Of a DNA stretch of 34,713 nt, positions 1 through 7,615 are shown piece by piece (the first letter of the stretch is position 1; each line of letters begins with the position of its first letter). The stretch lies in contig JALSRM010000068.1 in NCBI GenBank assembly GCA_026984775.1, forward strand, positions 1 to 34,713. Direction: 5' to 3'. Both the position numbers and the translations under genes were made by a program. The DNA comes from Gammaproteobacteria bacterium (GTDB lineage: Bacteria > Pseudomonadota > Gammaproteobacteria > CAJXQU01). The notes beneath the pieces are model-generated. The model ran no database searches. It was given only the letters and a program-made list of their open reading frames with translations, and was not told the origin of the DNA.

Positions 1-844
1 GTTCGCTCATTTTTTCTTTGGCGCAGACAAAGGCCCAGGGCAGAATGATGGCATCCTTAATCAGATCGGCGACATCAAAAACCAATGCGCCACGGCGAGT
101 TTTGCCATGCATGACGGCAAAACCGTGCGGAATACCGAGCACCCACAAGGTGCTGGCCGCCAGCCCATAGGCCAGGTAGTTGCCGTGATTCAGAAAGGCA
201 TTGGCGTCATCGGTGCTGTCAAAATTGCGGACAAAATCATCGGTTTGAGTACGCGAGACGGCGATTTTATAAAGCCGCTTGGTGAGTTGGGCTTCGGCCA
301 GTAATAATTGGGTGACGTTGGGTGTATGCTCGATTTTATCGGCAAAGCCGGTCAAGGCGGTGGCGGTGTCGTCATCCTCCGATAAAAAACCTTCCAGCTG
401 TAAATCCTTGTCTTTTGCCCAGCTTTGGCGGATAAATTGAATGCGTTGTTGCTGAAACTGTTTGGCAACGTGCAAGCGTTTTTGTTCATCAAACCAGAAG
501 GACAGCCAGCCCTGTACATATTCGGTTGGCCGGTATTCGCTTTGTGGCGACAGCCATTCGATTTCGTTGGCCATCAATAGCGGCGTACCGCCACCGCCGC
601 AAAAGCCAATCAACACGCCGGCCTGCGCCAGCATTCTGACCGCCGCCTGAGTAATGGACGTGCCTGTGCCCAGCAAAATAACGGTGGTATTGGCAATGGG
701 AATATTCCAGTATTGCTTCTGCTCGCTGGCTTGGGTCAAATACAATACGCGACCATCTTTTTGCATGACCCGGCATTTTTCCAGATAATAAATATTGGCG
801 CGTTTGGAATGCAGGATGGCTTTTAAATCGGTGAGTTGTTCCAC
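1..844 (-). CDS. cas1: CRISPR-associated endonuclease Cas1, type I-F (C-terminus cut by window edge)
   Basis: Manual translation of the minus strand from a GTG at 844 gives 281 residues with no stop up to the window edge. Cas1 is the metal-dependent integrase that, with Cas2, inserts new spacers into CRISPR arrays. The sequence has the type I-F signature: LHSKRANIYYLE near residues 11-22, PIANTTVILLGTGTS at 49-63, GFCGGGGTPL at 80-89 and QSEYRPTEY at 101-109. The expected metal ligands are present: Glu184, His246 (in HGKTRRG), Asp257 and Asp260 (in FDVADLIKD). Family members are about 325 residues, so roughly 40 C-terminal residues lie outside. GTG is chosen because the I-F N-terminus is only about 10 residues before LHSKRAN and because GAGGTAA lies just upstream. 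That Shine-Dalgarno overlaps the TGA of the HIRAN gene, 8 bp away, suggesting co-transcription. Cas1 is normally the first gene of I-F operons, so cas2-3 and csy genes would be expected beyond the left edge. Confidence 0.95.
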   Translation of the reverse strand, partial: MEQLTDLKAILHSKRANIYYLEKCRVMQKDGRVLYLTQASEQKQYWNIPIANTTVILLGTGTSITQAAVRMLAQAGVLIGFCGGGGTPLLMANEIEWLSPQSEYRPTEYVQGWLSFWFDEQKRLHVAKQFQQQRIQFIRQSWAKDKDLQLEGFLSEDDDTATALTGFADKIEHTPNVTQLLLAEAQLTKRLYKIAVSRTQTDDFVRNFDSTDDANAFLNHGNYLAYGLAASTLWVLGIPHGFAVMHGKTRRGALVFDVADLIKDAIILPWAFVCAKEKMSE

Positions 845-852
845 GAGTTACC

Positions 853-1248
853 TCAGCTAATATAGAAAATTTTCATTTTGATCCGCTCCCAAGGATTGGA
901 AGAGTTTTTCAACCGCATGTTCTCGGCAGCCAGATTTTCCCCACGGTCGAGCAGTTGGGACACGGTGGCATTTTCATCTCGAGGAAGGTATCCAAGCTTT
1001 TGATCGTGCCAGTAAACTGCAACGGCCCGCTCATCGAAAGAGTTTAATTTTTCTCGAACGAGCCGTAGAATCTGCCCTTCTCTGAGCTGTTGCCACAAGA
1101 CCGCTCCCTTGTAGTACTGAAATCCTGCCAAGGGGGATTCTTGCAAAAGAACAGTGCCTTTGGCATTCAGTGAAGAAGCGGCTTTAATTCCCAGAGGGAT
1201 ACTTGTGGCGAGACCCAGCAGGGTTTTGATCAGCAGACGTCTATTCAT
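853..1248 (-). CDS. HIRAN-domain protein with Tat-type signal peptide
   Basis: 131 residues. The N-terminus MNRRLLIK followed by a hydrophobic stretch to about residue 22 and an Ala/Ser-rich cleavage zone resembles a twin-arginine export signal. Residues about 38-110 look like a HIRAN domain: an initial ESPLAGFQYY block, the LVREKLNSFDERAVAVYW strand-rich core and KLGYLPR. HIRAN modules in HLTF/Rad5 helicases bind DNA ends, but here the domain stands alone and is apparently exported, so the cellular role is unknown. Start: ATG at 1248 has GGAGAT about 6 bases upstream. It lies 50 bp after the WYL regulator stop and 8 bp before cas1 on the same strand, and its TGA is embedded in the cas1 ribosome binding site. 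Domain call is fairly secure; function is not. Confidence 0.8.
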   Translation of the reverse strand: MNRRLLIKTLLGLATSIPLGIKAASSLNAKGTVLLQESPLAGFQYYKGAVLWQQLREGQILRLVREKLNSFDERAVAVYWHDQKLGYLPRDENATVSQLLDRGENLAAENMRLKNSSNPWERIKMKIFYIS

Positions 1249-1298
1249 ATTTTATCTCCAAGTGTTCTTCCCATGAAGACTATAAAACAGGTGGTGTC

Positions 1299-2291
1299 TC
1301 AAAACGTGAGCTGCTCTGTTCTTCTACAATATTGTTGAAATGATTTTTTTAATTTTTCCTTGATACTTTCTCTCAGATCAGAGGGCTCCAACACATAGAC
1401 ATCCGGCCCATATTTCAGAATGTCCCGGATCAGTTCATCCGGTTGGCTGCAGGGGATTTCCAGGATGAGGCTGCCGTCTTTATCGGTGGTCATTTTCTGA
1501 TCAGGGTGCCAATGTTCATCCGCAACCCAGCGTGCTGCATCCGGTGTGAATTTCAGCTTGATCCAGAACTGGACTTTCCCAGAAAAAATGCCGTAACCGA
1601 ATGTGACCTGTTTATCCAATTTGCACGGGTCCAGTTCTTTATATGGAGTATTTGCTGTACAGACCGGATAGATGCGATCAATGGAAAATATACGTAGTGC
1701 CTTGCGCAGATGACACCAAGCATCGAGGTACCAGTTATCGCGGTAATAAACGATACGCTGTGGTGAGATGATACGCTCCGTGATTTCATCGCGCTTTCTG
1801 CCATGGTAGAGGATTTTCAGACAGTCCTTATGGAGGACTGCCGAGGCAATACTATGGAAATGTTCCAAATGGGCAGGACGGCTGGCAACTTGCAAAATCT
1901 TGACTTTCTTGTCGAGCTCGCCACCACCGAGCCGCTTGTTGGAGAGCAGCCGTTCCACTCGTTCTCTAATTGGCGTGATTTGCTCGTCCAGTAACCCAGG
2001 TTGAATCCCCAGCAACAGTCGGTAGGAAAGTAACAACCCGAACAGCTCGGAATCGTTGAACCACAAACCAGGTAACTTATATCGATCCTCACCGGTTGAG
2101 TCGGGGCGATAACCACGTAGTTCCCGATCATAGATCAGAGGGGCTCCGAGAAAGTTACGATAACAATCAATGACACGCTTTGCAGTGGCAGGGGAACACT
2201 CCAAGTGATGACAGATTTGATCGAGAGTAACTGCTGTCCGCCGGTGTTTTACATAGGTGTGAAATGCATAGATCCGGTCGAACTTGTCCAT
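1299..2291 (-). CDS. WYL-domain transcriptional regulator (copy 1)
   Basis: 330 residues from the ATG at 2291. An N-terminal winged-helix DNA-binding region (about 1-60, with a helix-turn-helix around LECSPATAKRVIDCYR) is followed by a WYL ligand-sensing domain whose core reads DNWYLDAWCHLRK, then a C-terminal WCX-like region. WYL regulators are thought to bind nucleic-acid or nucleotide ligands and often control phage-defence and CRISPR genes; that is family knowledge, not shown here. An upstream TTG would add ten residues, but the ATG start gives MDKFDRIY, matching MDRFNRIY of the second copy at 20676. It lies directly upstream of the HIRAN gene and cas1 on the same strand, so it is likely the regulator of that unit, of itself, or both. 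A candidate promoter sits at 2374-2404. Confidence 0.88.
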   Translation of the reverse strand: MDKFDRIYAFHTYVKHRRTAVTLDQICHHLECSPATAKRVIDCYRNFLGAPLIYDRELRGYRPDSTGEDRYKLPGLWFNDSELFGLLLSYRLLLGIQPGLLDEQITPIRERVERLLSNKRLGGGELDKKVKILQVASRPAHLEHFHSIASAVLHKDCLKILYHGRKRDEITERIISPQRIVYYRDNWYLDAWCHLRKALRIFSIDRIYPVCTANTPYKELDPCKLDKQVTFGYGIFSGKVQFWIKLKFTPDAARWVADEHWHPDQKMTTDKDGSLILEIPCSQPDELIRDILKYGPDVYVLEPSDLRESIKEKLKKSFQQYCRRTEQLTF

Positions 2292-2596
2292 GGCAACTAA
2301 CGCATGAGAAAAAAAAAGCAAATGGACAGATCTGGATCATAAAAACACATCGTTCCCTCCCTTTGAGGCTTGGATTATAGGGGCAAAAGAAGGCTTTATA
2401 TCAAGTGTGCAATGAAGTCCACAGGTAAAAATTTGTGGGTTGATTCTGCTTCGACGACAAGTAGAGCCAAAACCCAAGTGATCGGAAAACTAACATATAG
2501 AGAAGATCAGGAAGTGGTGGTTGGAGAACCTTGCCAGCCCCCGGTCTGGAGGCTGGTAGGCAAACTGAATTGTATGACTGATTAGGTCACGTTTTT
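2292..2596. other. Intergenic region between the WYL regulator and fchA
   Basis: 305 bp without a convincing gene. It holds the candidate minus-strand promoter at 2374-2404. It also holds an imperfect inverted repeat at 2531-2565, in which TTGCC and CCAGCC on the left face GGCTGG and GGCAA on the right around an 11-base loop. The repeat has no T-run on either strand, so it is not a standard terminator, though it lies just past the 3' end of fchA. A 71-codon plus-strand frame here has no recognisable product. Confidence 0.5.
2374..2404 (-). promoter_or_regulatory. Candidate sigma-70 promoter for the WYL-HIRAN-cas1 unit
   Basis: On the minus strand TTGATA (2404-2399) is followed after 19 bases by a perfect TATAAT (2379-2374). 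The spacer is longer than the optimal 17, so strength is uncertain. Transcription would begin near 2366, leaving a leader of about 75 bases before the WYL ATG. No other minus-strand promoter was obvious between the WYL gene and fchA. Confidence 0.5.
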
Positions 2597-3220
2597 TCAG
2601 AGCTTGTCCTTGACAATATTATAGATCTGATCTGTATCCTTGTCGGCTGAAGCCATGATTTTTTCCAGTTCAGCCAGTCTTTCCTCAGCGAATGCCTTGT
2701 CCTTGATGCTGCCGGCATTGATGTAGACATTGAGGGCGGCGCTCTTTAGTGCAGCATATGCGGCCATGACAGAAACACCGGCATCGCTGATCACATTGAG
2801 ATTGCCTTTTTCCGCCGCTGATCGGCTGACGGCAATAACATCGGCACAGGCTCGGGCACATTCGAGCGGTACATCCGTGGCCTCACGCAAGGCAGACTGA
2901 ATAGCTTCGCTTCGGGCTGCTTTTTCTTCTTCCGTTTCTTTTGGCAAGCCGTAGGAACCCATGAGTTTATCGAAGACTTCCACGTCCGCGGCGATCATAT
3001 CCGTCAGGCGTGAGCGCAGATCTTCTGCCTTGTTCAGTGTTTCCTGCATTTCCGCCTCCACATCCTTGTATTTTTCCTTGCCAATTGTGAGATTACAGAC
3101 CATGCTGGTCAGGGCAGCTCCCATCGCACCCATCAACGCTGCTGCGCCTCCGCCGCCCGGGGTGGGGGCGCTGCTTGCCAGTTGGTCCAGAAATTCCTGT
3201 ATTGATTGATTTTTTACCAT
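2597..3220 (-). CDS. fchA: Methenyltetrahydrofolate cyclohydrolase, FchA type
   Basis: 207 residues of the cyclodeaminase/cyclohydrolase (FTCD C-terminal) family. The glycine-rich motif SAPTPGGGGAAAL at residues 17-29 and the AMGAALTSMVCNLTIGK helix are characteristic. The sequence strongly resembles methylotroph FchA, which hydrolyses methenyl-H4F to formyl-H4F in the cytoplasm, and length is normal. The ATG at 3220 is preceded by GGAGGAGAA, a strong Shine-Dalgarno. It diverges from mtdA, whose product makes the methenyl-H4F that FchA consumes; both probably fire from the 260-bp intergenic region. FTCD-type cyclodeaminases share the fold, but the pairing with mtdA and sequence similarity favour the cyclohydrolase role. 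Confidence 0.9.
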   Translation of the reverse strand: MVKNQSIQEFLDQLASSAPTPGGGGAAALMGAMGAALTSMVCNLTIGKEKYKDVEAEMQETLNKAEDLRSRLTDMIAADVEVFDKLMGSYGLPKETEEEKAARSEAIQSALREATDVPLECARACADVIAVSRSAAEKGNLNVISDAGVSVMAAYAALKSAALNVYINAGSIKDKAFAEERLAELEKIMASADKDTDQIYNIVKDKL

Positions 3221-3480
3221 GGGCCGATTCTCCTCCGCGCCGTATTGTGTGAAAAGAATGGATTATTAAGGAAGTCAAAAATGGATGCAACCTGTCATTG
3301 GGCAGCCCGGACAAGACTCATGATTTTATTCTGGAAACGCTCTATTTCCTGATGAAACTTGTCGAAATTGTGCGCATGAGTTAATTTAACAGCCCGAATT
3401 GTAGTATGCCCCCCCGCAGAAGCACGATGAAGTCAGTTTGCGCGGGTTTCGATAAATAAAAAATAAAAGAGGACAATCCC

Positions 3481-4362
3481 ATGCCCAAGAATCTGTTGTT
3501 CCATCTCGATACAGACCCATTTCCAAGTGTCTTTGACACAGTCGTTGCATATGATGGTGGCGCCGATCATGTTAAGGGATACGGTGGCGTCAATCCAGAC
3601 AATGTCAAGCCGTTGATCGAAGGTACGATTTTCACCCGGCCACCTAAAGACAAGAAACATACTGCCATTTTCGTCAGTGGCAGTAATATGGTTGCTGGTG
3701 AAGAATTGTTCAAAGCCGCACAGACACATTTCTTTGGTGATTTCCGTGTTTCCATCATGCTGGACAGTAACGGTTCCAACACCACGGCTGCGGCCATGGT
3801 TGCCCTGCTGGAACATGCCTCTGACAATCTCAAAGGGAAACGTGCGGTGGTACTGGCTGGCACGGGGCCTGTAGGGATGCGCGCTGGTGTGATGCTCGCA
3901 CAGGAAGGCTGTGACGTTGTGCTCACATCCAGAAATCTTGAAAGAGCTGCACAGGCTTGTGAAGATATGAAAACCAGCTTTGGTGTCGAGATGAAACCAG
4001 CTGAGGTCAAGGATGAGGAAAGCCTGAAAGAAGCGCTCGTTGGTGCCCAGATCGTCCTCGCCTGTGGTGCGGCAGGTGTTGAATTACTGCCCTATGAAAT
4101 CTGGAAGGACAACCCAACTATCCAGATGATGTCGGATGCCAACGCCACTCCCCCCCTTGGTTTCGGTGGCATCGACATGATGGACAAGGGTAAGCTCTAT
4201 CATGGTAAGTTGGTCTTTGGCGCCATTGGTGTCGGTACCTTGAAACTGGCCTTGCATAAACGTTGTATCCAGGAATTGTTCAAAGCGCATGACCAGATCT
4301 TTGATGCGCCTGAGATCTACACACTTTGCAAAGAAATCATCGCCGAAAACGGTGGCTGGTAA
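3481..4362 (+). CDS. mtdA: NADP-dependent methylenetetrahydrofolate / methylene-H4MPT dehydrogenase (MtdA type)
   Basis: 293 residues, close to the usual length of MtdA. The N-terminal KNLLFHLDTDPFPSVFD and VVAYDGGADHVKGYG segments (residues 3-35) and MLDSNGSNTTAAA (93-105) match the family closely. A Rossmann NADP site GTGPVG lies at 127-132, and the C-terminus carries PPLGFGGID and FGAIGVGTLKLKL-like segments. MtdA oxidises methylene-H4F, or methylene-H4MPT, to the methenyl form with NADP. With divergent fchA it reconstructs the two reactions normally done by FolD. The start has AGAGGA about 8 bases upstream, and a strong terminator follows at 4385. MtdB is the alternative but is specific for H4MPT; the fchA partner favours MtdA. 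Confidence 0.93.
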   Translation: MPKNLLFHLDTDPFPSVFDTVVAYDGGADHVKGYGGVNPDNVKPLIEGTIFTRPPKDKKHTAIFVSGSNMVAGEELFKAAQTHFFGDFRVSIMLDSNGSNTTAAAMVALLEHASDNLKGKRAVVLAGTGPVGMRAGVMLAQEGCDVVLTSRNLERAAQACEDMKTSFGVEMKPAEVKDEESLKEALVGAQIVLACGAAGVELLPYEIWKDNPTIQMMSDANATPPLGFGGIDMMDKGKLYHGKLVFGAIGVGTLKLALHKRCIQELFKAHDQIFDAPEIYTLCKEIIAENGGW

Positions 4363-4384
4363 AAAAGCAAGGTCATGCCCAATG

Positions 4385-4428
4385 ACACCCGCTGATCATT
4401 CCTGATCAGCGGGTGTTTTTATTTTTAT
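4385..4428 (+). terminator. Rho-independent terminator of mtdA
   Basis: A perfect 14-bp stem (4385-4398 with 4403-4416) closed by a TTCC tetraloop is followed by a T-rich tract interrupted by one A. It begins 23 bases after the mtdA stop. It is the strongest intrinsic terminator seen in the window. Confidence 0.95.
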
Positions 4429-4452
4429 CCCTCTCATGCGAGAATACGCCGC

Positions 4453-5895
4453 ATGAAAATGAAATATCTCATCACCTTATTCCTGTTTCTTCATTTTTCA
4501 CTCAATACTTCGGCGGCCTCTTTTGAAGAGGGTCGTGAGGCATATCTGGCCAAAGATTACGAGAAAGCACTCTCCATTTTGGAACCACTCGCTAAAAGAG
4601 GCCACGCCAAAGCTCAGATCACGCTGGGCATCATGTATGACTTTGGGCACGGTGTAAAAAAGGATCCCCTAAAAGCAGTCGAATGGTATGAAAAGGCGGC
4701 GGCTCAAGGAAATTCGGCCGTGCAGCACGACCTAGGCGTAAAATACTTCAAGGGCCTGGGTATCCCTCAAGACTATGACAAGGCCGCAGCGTGGTGGCGC
4801 ATGGCGGCCGATAACGGGGTAGCCGAATCGCAATACAATCTTGGCATCTTGTATGCACGTGGCCTCGGTGTGGATAAAGACTATGCCAAGGCTGTCTATT
4901 GGTACTCGAAAGCTGCTTCTCAGGGGCATGCTCATGCCCAGTACAGTCTTGGCGTGATGTATTCCTTTGGCCAGGGTGTTCCCCAGGATTACTCCAAAGC
5001 AGTTTCCTATTTTCAGGATGCAGCGGAAAAAGGCATCCCCCAAGCCCAATACAACCTGGCGGTTCTACTGGAAAATGGCCGTGGCACCGATGTTGATCTG
5101 GAAGGTGCAAAAAAGTGGTATCAAAAGGCTGCTGAAGCAGGTATTCCACAAGCGGCTGAAAGAGTGGCAGCACTGGAAAAAGCCTCCAGCAACGAAAATT
5201 CCCAAGCCGTCACTACAGTAGCAACGGCAGACCAACCCGGACCTGCCACGCCTCACAGAACCGAACGTCTTGAACCTCCGCCGACTGAAGTCGTGACCAA
5301 AGCCGAACCGATCCCTGCCCCGATAGAAATGGAAAAACTGACCATTCCAGAAACAGAGATCGATCAAAATCAACAGAACATCTTGCCAAACAAGAAACCA
5401 CCAGAAAACCATACCGTCGTTTCAGGAGAAGAGATTGAAAAGGCAATAAACAAGAAACCACTGAAACCTGTTACCGAACAGGGAGTGACACCTAAACAGT
5501 CTAAGGCTACCGCAACTACTGAACCCTCCCCTGTCAGTAAAGAGCCTACGGCAGAAGAAACCGCTCCTGACATTGAAACAACGGCTAACGCATCAGGGGA
5601 ATATCATGACGAAGACTGGATCCAGGCACAAGACCCTGGGCACTATGCCTTGCAAATGATTGCCTTCAGGAAAAAAGAGCGAGCAGAAGCCTTTGCCAGA
5701 ACGCTCGACCTCGAGGGTGATAAGGCAATCTATAAAACCACTATGTTTGGGCGGCCTATTTACAAGGTGATCTATGGCAATTTTGAAAACCACAAGGCTT
5801 CCTTGAAGGGAAGAAGATCCTTGCCCAAAAAATATCGGGACAACAAACCCTTCCCGCGAAGTTTCGAATTTATACAGAACGAAATCGTGGAATAA
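4453..5895 (+). CDS. Exported Sel1-repeat protein with C-terminal SPOR domain
   Basis: 480 residues. A Sec signal peptide covers about residues 1-22, with cleavage near TSAAS. A capping helix pair leads into five consecutive Sel1-like (TPR-type) repeats at about 51-235, each with the AxxQYxLGxxYxxGxGVxxDYxKAxxWYxKAAxQG pattern. A Pro/Thr/Glu/Lys-rich disordered linker follows (about 240-390). The final 85 residues (HYALQMIAF onward, with a YKVIYGNF segment) look like a SPOR domain, which binds denuded peptidoglycan at division septa. The protein is thus probably a periplasmic scaffold at the cell wall. It starts the unit that includes an unrecognised gene and an MglA-like GTPase. The linker contains a short repeated segment, KKP, encoded by near-identical DNA at 5387-5400 and 5447-5460. 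Confidence 0.87.
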   Translation: MKMKYLITLFLFLHFSLNTSAASFEEGREAYLAKDYEKALSILEPLAKRGHAKAQITLGIMYDFGHGVKKDPLKAVEWYEKAAAQGNSAVQHDLGVKYFKGLGIPQDYDKAAAWWRMAADNGVAESQYNLGILYARGLGVDKDYAKAVYWYSKAASQGHAHAQYSLGVMYSFGQGVPQDYSKAVSYFQDAAEKGIPQAQYNLAVLLENGRGTDVDLEGAKKWYQKAAEAGIPQAAERVAALEKASSNENSQAVTTVATADQPGPATPHRTERLEPPPTEVVTKAEPIPAPIEMEKLTIPETEIDQNQQNILPNKKPPENHTVVSGEEIEKAINKKPLKPVTEQGVTPKQSKATATTEPSPVSKEPTAEETAPDIETTANASGEYHDEDWIQAQDPGHYALQMIAFRKKERAEAFARTLDLEGDKAIYKTTMFGRPIYKVIYGNFENHKASLKGRRSLPKKYRDNKPFPRSFEFIQNEIVE

Positions 5896-5902
5896 CCTTT
5901 CT

Positions 5903-6622
5903 ATGCCTGTTTTTGATCAACTTCTGAAGTCGGATCCTGAACAGGTGGTCGATCTGTTTTACAACTCCGGTATCAATATGGCAGCCACGACCGAAAAAGA
6001 AGCTGCAACATACCTGAAACTGAATCACGTACAACTGGTCTGTGCACTCGGCTTCAATCGCAAGATCAAAGAACTGCTCGATATCATCTTTACGTTGGGT
6101 TATGAATCTCTTGATGAATTCATAAAGAAACGAAACCGTCTTTTTATTTCGGACAGCTATCATCACCTGTCGCTAAAACAGATCCTTTCCATCTACGATC
6201 AATTGTTGAATGATGAGGAACAGTCGAGCGCATTTATTACCAAACTGCTGTCCACCCGGATCAGCATGCTCGAACACCGGATTGAAAAAACCGTAAAACC
6301 CAAACTGATCGAGAATTACCGTACAGAAATGAAAACAATTTATAAAACCGGCTCTGTGCCGGTGGAATTCATTGACTTGCGGTTGAAAAATCCAGATAGT
6401 GGTTTTCGGGCGCTACTGGATGAAGTGAGCCTGATCGTCGAATCAAAGACGATTTCAGCCATGGAGGTATTTATTCGGGATACGGTGCTGCCCGAGGAAA
6501 AAAGAAGACTAATAACAAAAGGTCTGATCCCGAGATCGCTCATCGAAAAGCGACTTGAATTCGAGGATCTGCCAGAACCCGAACGGGAAATGCTGGAAAA
6601 ATATCTCTATGAAGCGGATTAA
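5903..6622 (+). CDS. Unrecognised helical cytoplasmic protein
   Basis: 239 residues with no signal peptide, membrane segment or motif that I recognise. Composition is rich in Leu, Lys and Glu and suggests an all-helical fold, with an N-terminal block (FDQLLKSDPEQVVDLFYNSG) and a charged C-terminus. It starts 7 bp after the Sel1/SPOR gene, and its last 14 bases overlap the start of the GTPase gene. This coupled arrangement suggests it may work with the GTPase, for example as an effector or regulator; that is a guess from context only. Confidence 0.75.
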   Translation: MPVFDQLLKSDPEQVVDLFYNSGINMAATTEKEAATYLKLNHVQLVCALGFNRKIKELLDIIFTLGYESLDEFIKKRNRLFISDSYHHLSLKQILSIYDQLLNDEEQSSAFITKLLSTRISMLEHRIEKTVKPKLIENYRTEMKTIYKTGSVPVEFIDLRLKNPDSGFRALLDEVSLIVESKTISAMEVFIRDTVLPEEKRRLITKGLIPRSLIEKRLEFEDLPEPEREMLEKYLYEAD

Positions 6623-7133
6623 AATTGTTGTCGCCGGCCCTTACGGAGCAGGCAAAACCCGATTCATTAACACCGCGAGCGAAATTGAAACGGTCTCGAC
6701 CGAGGTCGAGCTTGAAAAACCCACTGAAGAAAAGAAAACCACCACCGTCGCCATGGACTATGGCCGGATTACACTGGATGACATGACCCAGATCAACCTG
6801 TTCGGTACACCTGGTCAGGATTATCTCGATTTCATGTGGGAAATCCTGGCAAAAGGGATGAAGGGTTTTGTTTTCATCGTTGACAGCAGTAAACCTGAGT
6901 CCCTCGCCGAAGCAAAAAATATTCTTTCCAGTTTCGATACTTCACTGCCTCATGTCATCGCGGCAAACAAACAGGATTATCCCGATCCGGTACCGGTCGA
7001 AGAAATCCGATCTCGCCTTGCCTTGTCCGATCATGTTCCAGTAATCCCCTGTGCAGCGATTGAAAAAGAAAGCGTCATGGATGTACTCGAAGCACTAACC
7101 CGTTCCATGGATCTGGAAGCTGCTTCGGCCTAA
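6609..7133 (+). CDS. MglA-like small Ras-family GTPase
   Basis: 174 residues. All GTPase motifs are visible: P-loop GPYGAGKT at 10-17, a Thr-rich switch I around 44-46, G3 as LFGTPGQ at 64-70, G4 NKQD at 120-123, and a G5-like PCAA near 139. TPGQ in place of DTPG-type residues and the MDYGRITL segment match the bacterial single-domain GTPases related to MglA, which act in polarity or signalling with Roadblock partners. No Roadblock gene is nearby. The ATG at 6609 is chosen because MKRIKIVVAG starts the first strand; a longer frame from 6555 lies inside the previous gene. It ends convergent with lspA, with the two reading frames overlapping by 4 bp. Confidence 0.87.
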   Translation: MKRIKIVVAGPYGAGKTRFINTASEIETVSTEVELEKPTEEKKTTTVAMDYGRITLDDMTQINLFGTPGQDYLDFMWEILAKGMKGFVFIVDSSKPESLAEAKNILSSFDTSLPHVIAANKQDYPDPVPVEEIRSRLALSDHVPVIPCAAIEKESVMDVLEALTRSMDLEAASA

Positions 7134-7615
7134 TCTTCTTCAGCCCGTTGCAGAAAAAAAGCATCGATCAATAGTAGGATCGCCCCGATCGTGATCGCCG
7201 AATCCGCAAGATTGAAGGTAGCGAAATGCCAGTTGCCCAGATGAAAATCAATGAAGTCCACGACATGGCCCAGGTGGACACGGTCGATCAGATTACCCAC
7301 TGCACCGCCCAGAACCAAGGCTAAGGCACAAGATAGCCAGGGATTGTGTCTGGCACGGAGCAGCCAGAGCAAAAGAAAAATAGAAACCATCACCGCCAGC
7401 AAAATAAAAAACCAACGCTGCCAGCCTCCGGCATCCCCCAGAAAACTGAAGGCCGCTCCGGTATTGTAGGCCAGGATCAGATTGAGCCAAGGCGTTAACT
7501 CCAGAGGTGGGCGATCGGCGAGATGCTCCGACACCATGAATTTACTCGCCTGGTCAAGCGCAACAATAATGACGGATAACCATAACCAACGCATCGTTTC
7601 GTCCCGATCAGGCAT
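7130..7615 (-). CDS. lspA: Lipoprotein signal peptidase (signal peptidase II)
   Basis: 161 residues from the ATG at 7615, which overlaps the ileS stop codon by 8 bases. LspA is the inner-membrane aspartyl protease that removes signal peptides from prolipoproteins. Four membrane helices are evident, with the conserved [28 protein letters not shown] and FNLADSAI segments; the Asp residues of the last two are the catalytic dyad. Length fits the family. Longer starts inside ileS exist but would add polar residues before the first helix. Last gene of the ribF-ileS-lspA run. Confidence 0.96.
   Translation of the reverse strand: MPDRDETMRWLWLSVIIVALDQASKFMVSEHLADRPPLELTPWLNLILAYNTGAAFSFLGDAGGWQRWFFILLAVMVSIFLLLWLLRARHNPWLSCALALVLGGAVGNLIDRVHLGHVVDFIDFHLGNWHFATFNLADSAITIGAILLLIDAFFLQRAEED

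Noticed and set aside
489-776. 95-codon minus-strand frame
   Set aside because: It lies in a different frame inside cas1, whose frame is open for all 281 codons and matches the I-F family.
2531-2565. Hairpin as terminator of fchA
   Set aside because: The stem is imperfect and no T-run follows on either strand.
2370-2585. 71-codon plus-strand frame between the WYL gene and fchA
   Set aside because: No Shine-Dalgarno, no recognisable sequence, and it overlaps the candidate promoter for the WYL gene.
1-2600. CRISPR repeat array beside cas1
   Set aside because: I looked for regularly spaced direct repeats of about 28 bases next to cas1 and found none; the array, if any, is outside the window.
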